From Succinivibrionaceae bacterium UBA3769 (GTDB taxonomy: Bacteria; Pseudomonadota; Gammaproteobacteria; Enterobacterales; Succinivibrionaceae): a DNA stretch of 13,763 nucleotides. Below are positions 1 through 6,301 of this stretch, one piece after another (position 1 is the stretch's first letter; the number at the start of each line of letters is the position of its first letter). The translations under genes were made by a program, and so were the position numbers. Location: NCBI GenBank assembly GCA_002372325.1, contig DFFT01000059.1, positions 1 to 13,763 of the forward strand, read 5' to 3'. The notes below the pieces were generated by a model. It did not search any database, was not told the origin of the DNA, and saw only the letters and a program-made list of their open reading frames with translations.

Positions 1-225
1 TGGGCGGATTGCGATCTGCGGCATTGGCTTAACAATGATTTTCCGAAGGCCCTGACTTTGACTTTTTAGCAATGCGCGGCATACGACCGCCTCCACGACA
101 TGGGACAGCTGGTTCGGGCGGACAGCTGTCTTTTCGGGGGGCGATTTTGTCAGACGGTGTTCTGGGTCATTCCGGCGGTTTTTAATCCTGAATCCATGAG
201 AGGGCAATGCCTCTGGAATCAGTAA
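1..225 (+). pseudogene. Decayed 3' part of a DUF6273-type gene
   Basis: Frame 1 opens with WADCDLRHWLNNDF, which matches the WEDCDLRKWLNNDFL core of the intact DUF6273 modules further right. It then changes to PKALTLTF and meets a TAG stop at 67-69. The same frame reads on without another stop to a TAA at 223-225, and the last residues LWNQ match the LIWN/ILNQ ends of the intact paralogues. In intact copies this motif lies about 420 bp before the stop; here it is about 220 bp, so internal sequence has been lost as well. The expected GG-DT, LRSPG and RPAL motifs are missing between the two ends. The left end runs off the window. The first 69 bases are a sure match; the link to the LWNQ end is an inference. 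Confidence 0.6.
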
Positions 226-287
226 GATTATGATTTTTAATCTGAGGTGAGATGATAAAAACAGCAGTTCGCCTCATAATAAGCATG
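226..287 (+). repeat. First copy of a ~60-bp leader repeat
   Basis: This stretch aligns at roughly 70% with 382-441, which holds the promoter and leader of the next gene. Both copies contain TATGATTTT, then TGAGGTGA, an A-rich spacer and a CACCTCA/CGCCTCA block followed by an AT-rich run. In this copy the -10-like TATGAT (229-234) has no recognisable -35 box, and the inverted repeat is degraded to TGAGG/CCTCA, so it is probably a non-functional duplicate. A 20-codon open frame (252-314) begins just after GAGGTGAG, but no known peptide is recognised. Bases 291-361 hold nothing recognisable apart from a 14-bp period around TTGACG at 348 and 362. Confidence 0.45.
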
Positions 288-361
288 TTTTTCGGAGGGG
301 GGACAGAAGGTTGAACGAGATAACAACGGAAGAGGCAGATTTGAAATTTGACGGGAGTTCA

Positions 362-390
362 TTGACGGCGGTTCTTTTGCAGGCTATGAT
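362..390 (+). promoter_or_regulatory. Sigma70-type promoter of the ATPase gene
   Basis: TTGACG (362-367) and TATGAT (385-390) are separated by exactly 17 bp, close to the sigma70 consensus. The predicted transcription start is near 397, directly before the inverted repeat at 399-431 and about 60 bp before the ATPase start codon. This is one of the strongest promoter matches in the window. Confidence 0.6.
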
Positions 391-398
391 TTTAATAG

Positions 399-431
399 TG
401 AGGTGAAATGCAAAAAAGATGTTTCACCTCA
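399..431 (+). promoter_or_regulatory. 10-bp inverted repeat in the ATPase leader
   Basis: TGAGGTGAAA (399-408) and TTTCACCTCA (422-431) are perfect inverted arms around a 13-nt A-rich loop. It starts at the predicted transcription start, so it could be an operator or a 5' UTR hairpin. The GAGGTG in the left arm is itself a Shine-Dalgarno-like sequence in front of a 9-codon open frame (408-437, MQKRCFTSK). This allows a leader peptide, though the spacing to that ATG is very short. Confidence 0.5.
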
Positions 432-457
432 AAATAAATGCAATTCGGAGAGCTGTT

Positions 458-1894
458 ATGATTGGGCGCAAAAAAGAGATCCGGGAATTAAACAAGCTGT
501 ATGACAGAAACAGCGCGGAATTTGTGGCAATTTACGGACGGCGTCGAGTCGGAAAAACCTTTCTGGTTGATGAAACCTTTGCCGGACGGATTACCTTCAG
601 ACATGCCGGACTTGCTCCCGATGTCAGTGACGCAAAAGGTCAGTTAAAAAAGCAGCTGGAGCATTTCTACAAGTCCCTGCTTCTGCAAGGGATGACGGAA
701 GGAGCCAAACCAAAGTCCTGGTTTGATGCCTTCTTTCTTCTGGAAAAGCATCTTCAAAAAATCGATGACGGCTCAAGACAGCTGGTCTTCCTTGACGAGA
801 TGCCATGGTTAGATACTCCGCGTTCATCATTTATACAGGCTTTTGAAGGGTTCTGGAATACCTGGGCCTGTCATCGCAAAAATTTCATGCTGGTGGTTTG
901 CGGGAGCGCCAATTCCTGGATTCTGGATAATCTTATCAATGACCATGGCGGTCTTTACGACCGCGTTACTTATGAAATTAAGCTGGCCCCCTTTACTCTG
1001 GCCGAATGCGAGGAGTTTTACAAATCAAACGATATCAGGCTTTCCAGGTATGATATCGTGCAGAGCTATATGGTTTTCGGAGGCATTCCCTACTACATGC
1101 GGTATGTAGACGGAGAGTTCAGCCTGGCTCAGAATATCGATAACATCTTCTTTGCCAAAAATGCAAAATTGAAGGATGAATATGACAGACTCTTTGCATC
1201 GGTATTTACGAATCCTGAATCTGAAAAATCTATAGTGGATCTGCTCAGCAAAAATAATGCCGGATTTACCAGAAAGGAGATTATCGAAAAACTGCATCTT
1301 TCGGAAGGAGCAGGAATCTCCAAAAGCCTTAAAGCTCTTATTGCAAGTGATTTTGCAGTAAAGTATGTCCCGTTTGGTTTCAGCAGGCGCGAGCCTCATT
1401 ACAAACTGACAGATCTGTTTTGCATTTTTTATCTGCGTTTTCTGAAGGATCATGATTCCGGCAATGAGAAATTCTGGCAGCAGAATTCCAGTGCCCAGTC
1501 ATTATCCGCATGGCGCGGACTGGCATTTGAAAATGTCTGCTTTAATCATGTTGAGCAGCTTAAAAAAGCTCTGGGCATTTCAGGAGTCATTACCCGGGCC
1601 TCGGCGTGGTCCAAAAGGTCTGATGATGACGAGAAGGGCGCGCAGATTGATCTCCTCATAATCAGAAATGACAATGTGATCAATATGTGCGAACTGAAGT
1701 TTTACAGCGGCGAGTATGATGTAAACAATGAATACTACAGGACGCTTCTTAACAGAGAATCGCTGCTTCAGAAATACGTGTCTCCGAAAACGGTTATCAG
1801 AAATACCTTGGTAACCACCTTCGGCCTTAAGAAAAATGAATACAGCAATGTGTTTTCCAATGTAATCCTGCTCGGGGATCTGTTCCAGGAGTGA
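458..1894 (+). CDS. Archaeal-type AAA ATPase with C-terminal DUF234/nuclease-like domain
   Basis: The product (478 aa from this start) looks like a cytosolic ATPase of the ATPase_2 (archaeal ATPase) family. Residues 1-12 read MIGRKKEIRELN, the family's usual start. Walker A is GRRRVGKT (about 27-34) and Walker B is VFLDE (D113, E114). The C-terminal 120 residues carry a PD-(D/E)XK-like pattern: D398 in QIDLL, then E412-x-K414 in CELKF, as in the DUF234 tail of this family. The ATG at 458 is preferred over one at 419 because it follows GGAG (447-450) at good spacing and matches the family N-terminus; the 419 ATG lies inside the leader inverted repeat. The gene stands alone behind its own promoter. 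Members are abundant in host-associated anaerobes and their biological role is unsettled. I assign family membership with confidence, but the nuclease activity is inferred only from the motif. Confidence 0.85.
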   Translation: MIGRKKEIRELNKLYDRNSAEFVAIYGRRRVGKTFLVDETFAGRITFRHAGLAPDVSDAKGQLKKQLEHFYKSLLLQGMTEGAKPKSWFDAFFLLEKHLQKIDDGSRQLVFLDEMPWLDTPRSSFIQAFEGFWNTWACHRKNFMLVVCGSANSWILDNLINDHGGLYDRVTYEIKLAPFTLAECEEFYKSNDIRLSRYDIVQSYMVFGGIPYYMRYVDGEFSLAQNIDNIFFAKNAKLKDEYDRLFASVFTNPESEKSIVDLLSKNNAGFTRKEIIEKLHLSEGAGISKSLKALIASDFAVKYVPFGFSRREPHYKLTDLFCIFYLRFLKDHDSGNEKFWQQNSSAQSLSAWRGLAFENVCFNHVEQLKKALGISGVITRASAWSKRSDDDEKGAQIDLLIIRNDNVINMCELKFYSGEYDVNNEYYRTLLNRESLLQKYVSPKTVIRNTLVTTFGLKKNEYSNVFSNVILLGDLFQE

Positions 1895-1955
1895 TTCTCA
1901 TTGAGCGCACTGTTTTGGTGTTTGCAATACGACTTTCCCCGCCATCATAAACACT

Positions 1956-2010
1956 TTGGCCAAACCTTTTGAGCGGCCAACCCCGTTTAACTTGGCCAAC
2001 CCCTTTGAGC
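1956..2010. repeat. Short direct repeat TTGGCCAA(A/C)CC-TTTGAGC
   Basis: TTGGCCAAACCTTTTGAGC (1956-1974) recurs at 1992-2010 with 2 differences, 36 bp apart. A degenerate third copy beginning CGGCCAACCCC lies between them (1974-1991). The copies probably arose by slippage or small tandem duplication. Confidence 0.6.
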
Positions 2011-2085
2011 TATACGCAATAATTCGCTCAAACCGGGACAACAGGGCGCTTCGTTGTGTCGGGCCATTCTGAATATCTGTTTTTC

Positions 2086-2117
2086 CATGCGCCATTCTTT
2101 GCATGCGCCATTCTTGT
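2086..2117. repeat. 16-bp tandem duplication
   Basis: CATGCGCCATTCTTTG (2086-2101) is followed at once by CATGCGCCATTCTTGT (2102-2117). A related GGCCATTCT lies just upstream at 2062-2070. Confidence 0.65.
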
Positions 2118-2190
2118 TAGCATAAGGCTTCAGTGCCTGATTTTGTTGTCGTCCGGAACAAAGATAAAGGCTGTGCCATTTTTCTTCGGT

Positions 2191-2222
2191 GCGTCTTCCT
2201 TTCTCCCCGCGTCTTCCTTTCT
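2191..2222. repeat. 14-bp direct repeat, 18-bp period
   Basis: GCGTCTTCCTTTCT is present at 2191-2204 and again at 2209-2222, separated by CCCC. No function is visible. Confidence 0.6.
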
Positions 2223-2284
2223 TTCCGGCAACGCTTAAAGATTCGGCTCTCCCGTTCCCGGCCAACTTATTTGTAAAGCCTGTG

Positions 2285-2377
2285 TTTTTCCGGTGACGGG
2301 TTTTTGATAAAATCCTTCAGGCGGCCCGGGCTTTCAGGAAGGGCCGCTATGGTAATTCTGACTTCGGGGAAAGCAAC
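2285..2377 (+). promoter_or_regulatory. Leader of the three-module DUF6273 gene (promoter, hairpin, start site)
   Basis: TAAAAT (2308-2313) is a candidate -10 box, with a T-rich but weak -35 region near 2285-2290. It is followed by a perfect 7-bp hairpin: GCGGCCC (2321-2327) and GGGCCGC (2341-2347) around the 13-nt loop GGGCTTTCAGGAA. Next come an AATTCTGACTTC-type segment and a GGGGA Shine-Dalgarno (2367-2371) before the ATG at 2378. The same order of elements occurs in front of the genes at 5257 and 6302, which is the main reason to call it a functional leader. Confidence 0.5.
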
Positions 2378-4756
2378 ATGGCGAGATCTAAGACAGCGGC
2401 AAGATCTAAGACCGTAAAAGCGGCAGAAAACAAGGTTCAGGATAATGCGAATGACCTGGTGAAAGACCTGGTTAAAGACGTTGCGCCGGATCTTCCTGTG
2501 AGCATTAAAGCCGGGGATTATGTCAGGTTCGGCAGCTTTCCCCAGAATAAAAAGCGCGTCAAAGAGCCCATCGAATGGCTGGTTTTGGAGGTCAAGGGTA
2601 ATGAGGCTCTTCTGGTGAGCCGCTATGCTCTTCAGTGCATCCCATACCATCATAAGAAGGAATGCATGACCTGGGAGGATTGCGATCTTAGAAAGTGGCT
2701 TAACCATGATTTCCTGAATAAGGCTTTCACCGCGGAGGAACAGCGAAGAATCAGGCTCACAGAGGTAGTGAATGACGATAACAGCGTATTTTATACCAGC
2801 GGCGGCAATGATACCCTGGACCGGGTTTTCTGTCTCAGTTTTGCGGAGGCGGAACGGTATTTTAAGGATGACTCTGAAAGACGGTGTCAGCCGGCAGCTT
2901 TGGCAATACCGCAGTGCGGCGGCTTTATCCATGAGGGCTGTTGCTGGTGGTGGCTGCGCTCCCCGGGCATTACACCGTGCGATGTCGCGGTGGTGGATAC
3001 GCACGGTGAGATCTATGTTGGCGGAGATCTTCTCTACCGTGTTTTCTATGCCGCGAGGCCCGCTTTAAGACTGATCTGTAATTTGCCGTCCTCCGAAGAT
3101 GACAAAGCCGCCGTAAATGTCTCTGGGAAATCCGGAAAGAGCGGCAATGCCAATCTGACGTCCGGGACTGCGAAAACCCGAAAACCTTTGACAGGAAACG
3201 GAACCGGAGATAAGGCCCAGGATAATGCGGGAGATCTGGCGCAAGACCATGCCGCAAAGGGAAGCTGCCATTCACCGGAAGAGCCTATGAAGGTCAAAAC
3301 CGGGGGTTACGTTAAGTTCGGCAGCTACCCCCAGAATAACGGCAGCCCCGCAGATCCCATAGAATGGCTGGTTTTGGAGGTTAAGGGCAATGAGGCTCTT
3401 CTGGTGAGCCGCTATGGTCTTGACTGCAAGCCTTATAACGAAAAGTGCGCAGACATAACCTGGGAGGACTGCGATCTTCGGAAATGGCTTAACAATGATT
3501 TCCTGAATAAGGCTTTCACCGCGGAGGAACAGAGCAGGATTAAGCTCTCAGAGCTAGTGAATGACAATAATCTGGAATATGAAATCAGCGGCGGAAATGA
3601 TACACAGGATCGCGTTTTCTGCCTGAGCCTTGCGGAGACGGTGGATTTTTTTAAGAATGAACGCAAAAGAAAGTGCCTGCCCACAGAGTATGTCCGTAAC
3701 CAAGGTGTGTGGCTGAATTCTGGCAATGGCTGCTGTAATTGGTGGCTGCGGACACCGGGCGATGGTGAGGACAGATGCTTGTACGTAGGTTCGATTGGAA
3801 GATGCAATCTGTCTGGTTGTCTTGTCTCCCATGGTGCCCACGCTGTTCGTCCCGCTTTAAGGCTGCTCTGGAATCTTAATGGGGCCAAACAGGATGAAGC
3901 CGCTCTGAATGACTTTCGGAAATCAGGAAGCAACAGTACTGACAATCTGACTTCAGGGGCCCCGAAATTCACAGCCTCCATGGCAAGGTATGTGTCGGGA
4001 TTTATGGCAGGATATGAGGCCGGCTATAAGGCAGGGCGTAAGGCTGAGCATAGTGTTCAGGATAATGCAAAAGCCCTGGTGCAGGGCATGGCGGCGCAGG
4101 AAAACGGATCCTTTCCTGATAATCCTGCGATAGTTAAATCTTGGAAGTATATTAAGTTCGGAGCCTACCCGCAGAATAACGGCGACATCAAAGAGCCCAT
4201 AGAATGGCTGATTTTGGAGGTTAACGGCAATGAGGCTCTCCTGGTGAGCCGTTACGCTCTTGACTGCCAGATCTTTGATACTTGGGGTGAAGACATAACA
4301 TGGAAGGGGAGCCTTCTTCGGAAATGGCTTAACGTTGATTTTCTGAATGAGGCGTTCACTGAGGAGGAACAGCGCCGGATCCGGCTCTCAGAGTCAGTGA
4401 ATGACGATAATCCGGAATATGGCATTCGCGGCGGAGATAATACCAAAGAAAGGATTTTCTGCCTGAGTCTCACGGAGGCGGAGCGGTATTTTAACAGTGA
4501 TGCCGAAAGAGAATGCCGGGCCACAGAGCATGCCATTAAACAGGGCATTTTTACGGATGACGGCAACTGCCGCCACTGCCGCTGGTGGCTGCGGTCGCCG
4601 GGAGGTGAGCATAATCACACAGCGTACGTGGATTGGGGCGGTGAGCTTGCTCCGGAAGGGGATCTCGCATTCAGTGAAGGCCCCGCTGTGCGGCCTGCTT
4701 TAAGGCTAATCTGGAATCCTGCCATCTGGAATCTGCTAATCTGTGAATCAGTTTAG
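2378..4756 (+). CDS. Protein with three tandem DUF6273 modules
   Basis: The 792-aa product contains three copies of a module recognised as DUF6273, at about residues 45-232, 306-499 and 587-779. Each runs: YV(R/K)FGS(F/Y)PQN, then PIEWL(V/I)LEV, ALLVSRY, a tryptophan followed by LRKWLN-DFLN-AF, a GG(N/D)-T block before (V/I)FCLS, C--WWLR(S/T)PG and RPALRL. The function of the family is unknown. No signal peptide or membrane segment is seen, so a cytosolic place is likely. The linkers are hydrophilic, contain QDNA-type segments, and resemble the 5' leaders of the paralogous genes. An internal MAR at residue 535 (ATG 3980) mirrors the real N-terminus MAR. This points to fusion of tandem single-module genes. 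The C-terminus LIWNPAIWNLLICESV is longer than the usual LIWN/NQ end and carries a small duplication. The start at 2378 is supported by GGGGA at good spacing. Confidence 0.85.
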   Translation: MARSKTAARSKTVKAAENKVQDNANDLVKDLVKDVAPDLPVSIKAGDYVRFGSFPQNKKRVKEPIEWLVLEVKGNEALLVSRYALQCIPYHHKKECMTWEDCDLRKWLNHDFLNKAFTAEEQRRIRLTEVVNDDNSVFYTSGGNDTLDRVFCLSFAEAERYFKDDSERRCQPAALAIPQCGGFIHEGCCWWWLRSPGITPCDVAVVDTHGEIYVGGDLLYRVFYAARPALRLICNLPSSEDDKAAVNVSGKSGKSGNANLTSGTAKTRKPLTGNGTGDKAQDNAGDLAQDHAAKGSCHSPEEPMKVKTGGYVKFGSYPQNNGSPADPIEWLVLEVKGNEALLVSRYGLDCKPYNEKCADITWEDCDLRKWLNNDFLNKAFTAEEQSRIKLSELVNDNNLEYEISGGNDTQDRVFCLSLAETVDFFKNERKRKCLPTEYVRNQGVWLNSGNGCCNWWLRTPGDGEDRCLYVGSIGRCNLSGCLVSHGAHAVRPALRLLWNLNGAKQDEAALNDFRKSGSNSTDNLTSGAPKFTASMARYVSGFMAGYEAGYKAGRKAEHSVQDNAKALVQGMAAQENGSFPDNPAIVKSWKYIKFGAYPQNNGDIKEPIEWLILEVNGNEALLVSRYALDCQIFDTWGEDITWKGSLLRKWLNVDFLNEAFTEEEQRRIRLSESVNDDNPEYGIRGGDNTKERIFCLSLTEAERYFNSDAERECRATEHAIKQGIFTDDGNCRHCRWWLRSPGGEHNHTAYVDWGGELAPEGDLAFSEGPAVRPALRLIWNPAIWNLLICESV

Positions 4757-4802
4757 GCGCTGAGCCGGACACATGATGCGGTCTCGCCTCGCTCATCTTC
4801 CT

Positions 4803-4829
4803 CCCCCGTCGGACGGCGGGGGCAGTTTT
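4803..4829 (+). terminator. Rho-independent terminator after the three-module gene
   Basis: CCCCCGTC (4803-4810) pairs with GGCGGGGG (4815-4822, one G-U pair) around the loop GGAC, giving a strong 8-bp GC stem. CAG and then TTTT follow (4826-4829). It lies 47 bp past the stop at 4756. The T tract is short and slightly displaced, so strength is uncertain. Confidence 0.5.
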
Positions 4830-5151
4830 GGGATACTGGCCCGGAAACCGCTAAAAGGGGGCATCTGCGGGGGGCAGGGCTGTCCCGTTCCGTAAAATCC
4901 GGGGCGGCGCGGGGCAATGATTCTCAGAATGCTTCTTAAGAAGGGGCATCTCCGAAAGCTTCGGAAGTGGCAATCATCCTGCCGCATGGGGTCAGGAAGC
5001 TTTATCTTGCAAGGGCTTCATTCATACACAATTCCGAGCCCGTTTTTTAGCATTGTTCCTGCTTTGCTCCCATGCATCGTTCCTTTCCCCGAAAGTATCC
5101 TTCTGCTGCCGGGTTTTTCGCTGCCGGCCATGGCGCATTTGCGGGGCGGAG
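4830..5151. other. Spacer without a recognisable gene
   Basis: An open frame of 86 codons (4917-5177, +) is present but has poor start context, a hydrophobic and proline-rich translation like a chance reading, and no family resemblance. A small hairpin TCCGAA/TTCGGA with a 3-nt loop lies at 4951-4965. Nothing else is supported. Confidence 0.4.
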
Positions 5152-5256
5152 TTTTCCGGAGACAGTTTTTCAGATAGAATCGTCTCTGGCGGCCTTTTTT
5201 CAGGAAAGGATTTTCAGGAAGGGCGGTATTTACGGTCAGATTTTGGGGCAGCAAAC
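5152..5256 (+). promoter_or_regulatory. Leader of the second DUF6273 gene
   Basis: The -10-like TAGAAT (5175-5180) sits in the block CAGATAGAAT, which is identical to 6227-6236 in the leader of the next paralogue. A T-rich segment (5152-5157, TTTTCC) lies 17 bp upstream as a weak -35. The conserved TTTTTTCAGGAA appears, followed by a second TTTTCAGGAA 14 bp later, so the loop motif is duplicated here and the 7-bp stem seen in the other two leaders is not formed. A TTTTGGGGCAGCAAAC stretch with weak Shine-Dalgarno GGGG precedes the ATG at 5257. Confidence 0.45.
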
Positions 5257-5973
5257 ATGACAGAAGCGATGGCGGGAGAGGCGGCAGAACATACGGCAGG
5301 AGATAAGGCCCGGGGTAATGCGAAGGATCTGGTGCCGGACATGGCGGCAGAGGAAAGCGCCTGTTCTCCGGAGAACTCCATGAGAGTTAAAGCCGGGGCG
5401 TATGTGAAGTTCGGAACCTGCCCGCAAAATCACGAAAACACCAAAGCCCCCATAGAATGGCTGGTTTTGGAGGTTAAGGGTGACGAGGCTCTTCTGGTGA
5501 GCCGGTACGGTCTTGTTTGCAAGTCCTATCACGAAGAGCGCTCAGATATAACCTGGGAGGATTGCGATCTCCGGAAATGGCTTAATGATGACTTTCTGAA
5601 GGCGGCGTTCACCAAGGATGAACAGAACTGTATCAGGCTTTCAGAGGTGGTGAATGCCGATAACCCGGAATTCGGCGCCCGCGGCGGAAATAATACCCGG
5701 GATCGGGTTTTCTGCCTGAGTCTCACGGAAGCGGAACGGTATTTCAGGAATGACGCTGAAAGGCAGTGTCGGCCAACAAAGCTTGCCCGCAGCCAGGATG
5801 CCTGGGAAGATGTCAGAAATGGCTGCTGTTTCTGGTGGCTCCGGTCGCCGGGCAGCCTTCAGAACCGCGCGGCGCTTGTTGATACGGCCGGCGTACCGGG
5901 CCCGAGCGGCAGCTTCGTTCGCAATGATAACATCGTTACCCGGCCCGCTTTATGGCTGATCTTGAATCAGTAA
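5257..5973 (+). CDS. Single-module DUF6273 protein
   Basis: The 238-aa product has a hydrophilic N-terminal tail (1-45, containing GNAKDLVPDMAAEE, like the QDNA-DLV tails and linkers of the larger paralogue) and one DUF6273 module (about 46-236). Motifs seen are YVKFGTCPQN, PIEWLVLEV, WEDCDLRKWLNDDFLKAAF, RGGNNTRDRVFCLSLTEAERYF, CCFWWLRSPG and RPALWLILNQ. The frame is open further upstream to 5053, but the start is placed at 5257 because the sequence before it is the shared non-coding leader and the N-terminus then resembles MTDMNG of the next gene. No signal peptide is seen. The module is very close to those of the gene at 2378 in its first half and diverges after LRSPG. The function is unknown. 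Confidence 0.82.
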   Translation: MTEAMAGEAAEHTAGDKARGNAKDLVPDMAAEESACSPENSMRVKAGAYVKFGTCPQNHENTKAPIEWLVLEVKGDEALLVSRYGLVCKSYHEERSDITWEDCDLRKWLNDDFLKAAFTKDEQNCIRLSEVVNADNPEFGARGGNNTRDRVFCLSLTEAERYFRNDAERQCRPTKLARSQDAWEDVRNGCCFWWLRSPGSLQNRAALVDTAGVPGPSGSFVRNDNIVTRPALWLILNQ

Positions 5974-6207
5974 GCTCTGAGTCGGGAATCAGCCCCTGAA
6001 GACGAATGCCTGAACCGGCGCCCCGGAAAACTTCATGTTAAGGAGATTTCCGGCACTGCGGGACTTGACCGTAAACACTGCCGCGCCTCACGGCTTTCAT
6101 TGCGTTTCGATACGGCATTTGTCATTTCTACGCAAGCTTCCAAGCAGCAGGACTTGTCCCTTTTTTGGCAGTCTCAGATTGAAATTTCAGGTCTGTGACA
6201 GAGGTAT
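5974..6207. other. Spacer between two DUF6273 genes
   Basis: A 63-codon open frame (6035-6226) resembles no family and has no convincing start signal, so I do not call it. No clear terminator is seen after 5973. The spacer passes into the conserved leader at about 6208. Confidence 0.4.
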
Positions 6208-6301
6208 TTTTTGTTCCCGGGGGTAACAGATAGAATAATCTGAGACGGCGTCAGGTTTTCAGGAAGACGCCGGTATTGATAATCTTATTCCGGAGGCGAA
6301 A
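6208..6301 (+). promoter_or_regulatory. Leader of the third DUF6273 gene with covarying hairpin
   Basis: The -10-like TAGAAT (6231-6236) lies in CAGATAGAAT, shared with the 5175 leader; the -35 is weak and T-rich. A perfect 7-bp hairpin follows, CGGCGTC (6246-6252) and GACGCCG (6266-6272), around the 13-nt loop AGGTTTTCAGGAA. Loop length and sequence match the hairpin at 2321-2347 while the stems differ and still pair. A good GGAGG Shine-Dalgarno (6292-6296) stands 5 nt before the ATG at 6302. Confidence 0.5.

Larger units (their letters stand above)
1895..2284. other. Non-coding spacer with short tandem duplications
   Basis: No convincing gene is seen on either strand. The spacer is built largely of short direct repeats, listed separately at 1956-2010, 2086-2117 and 2191-2222. 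It ends in the leader of the three-module DUF6273 gene. No clear Rho-independent terminator follows the ATPase gene. Confidence 0.5.

Noticed and set aside
252..314. 20-codon frame starting MIKTAVRLIISMFF after GAGGTGAG
   Set aside because: Lies in the decayed repeat copy; no match to a known peptide and no clear promoter.
1956..2222. CRISPR array
   Set aside because: Repeats are only 14-19 bp, of three unrelated sequences, without regular spacers.
2267..3004. Long - strand open frame of 245 codons opposite the three-module gene
   Set aside because: Antisense to a strongly supported DUF6273 module; similar antisense frames recur over each module, so it follows from codon use.
4917..5177. 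86-codon + strand open frame between DUF6273 genes
   Set aside because: No Shine-Dalgarno, no family resemblance, and it overlaps the conserved leader of the next gene; likely chance.
5053..5256. Upstream extension of the second DUF6273 gene to ATG 5053
   Set aside because: The extra 68 residues cover the shared promoter/leader block; the ATG at 5257 gives an N-terminus like the paralogue.
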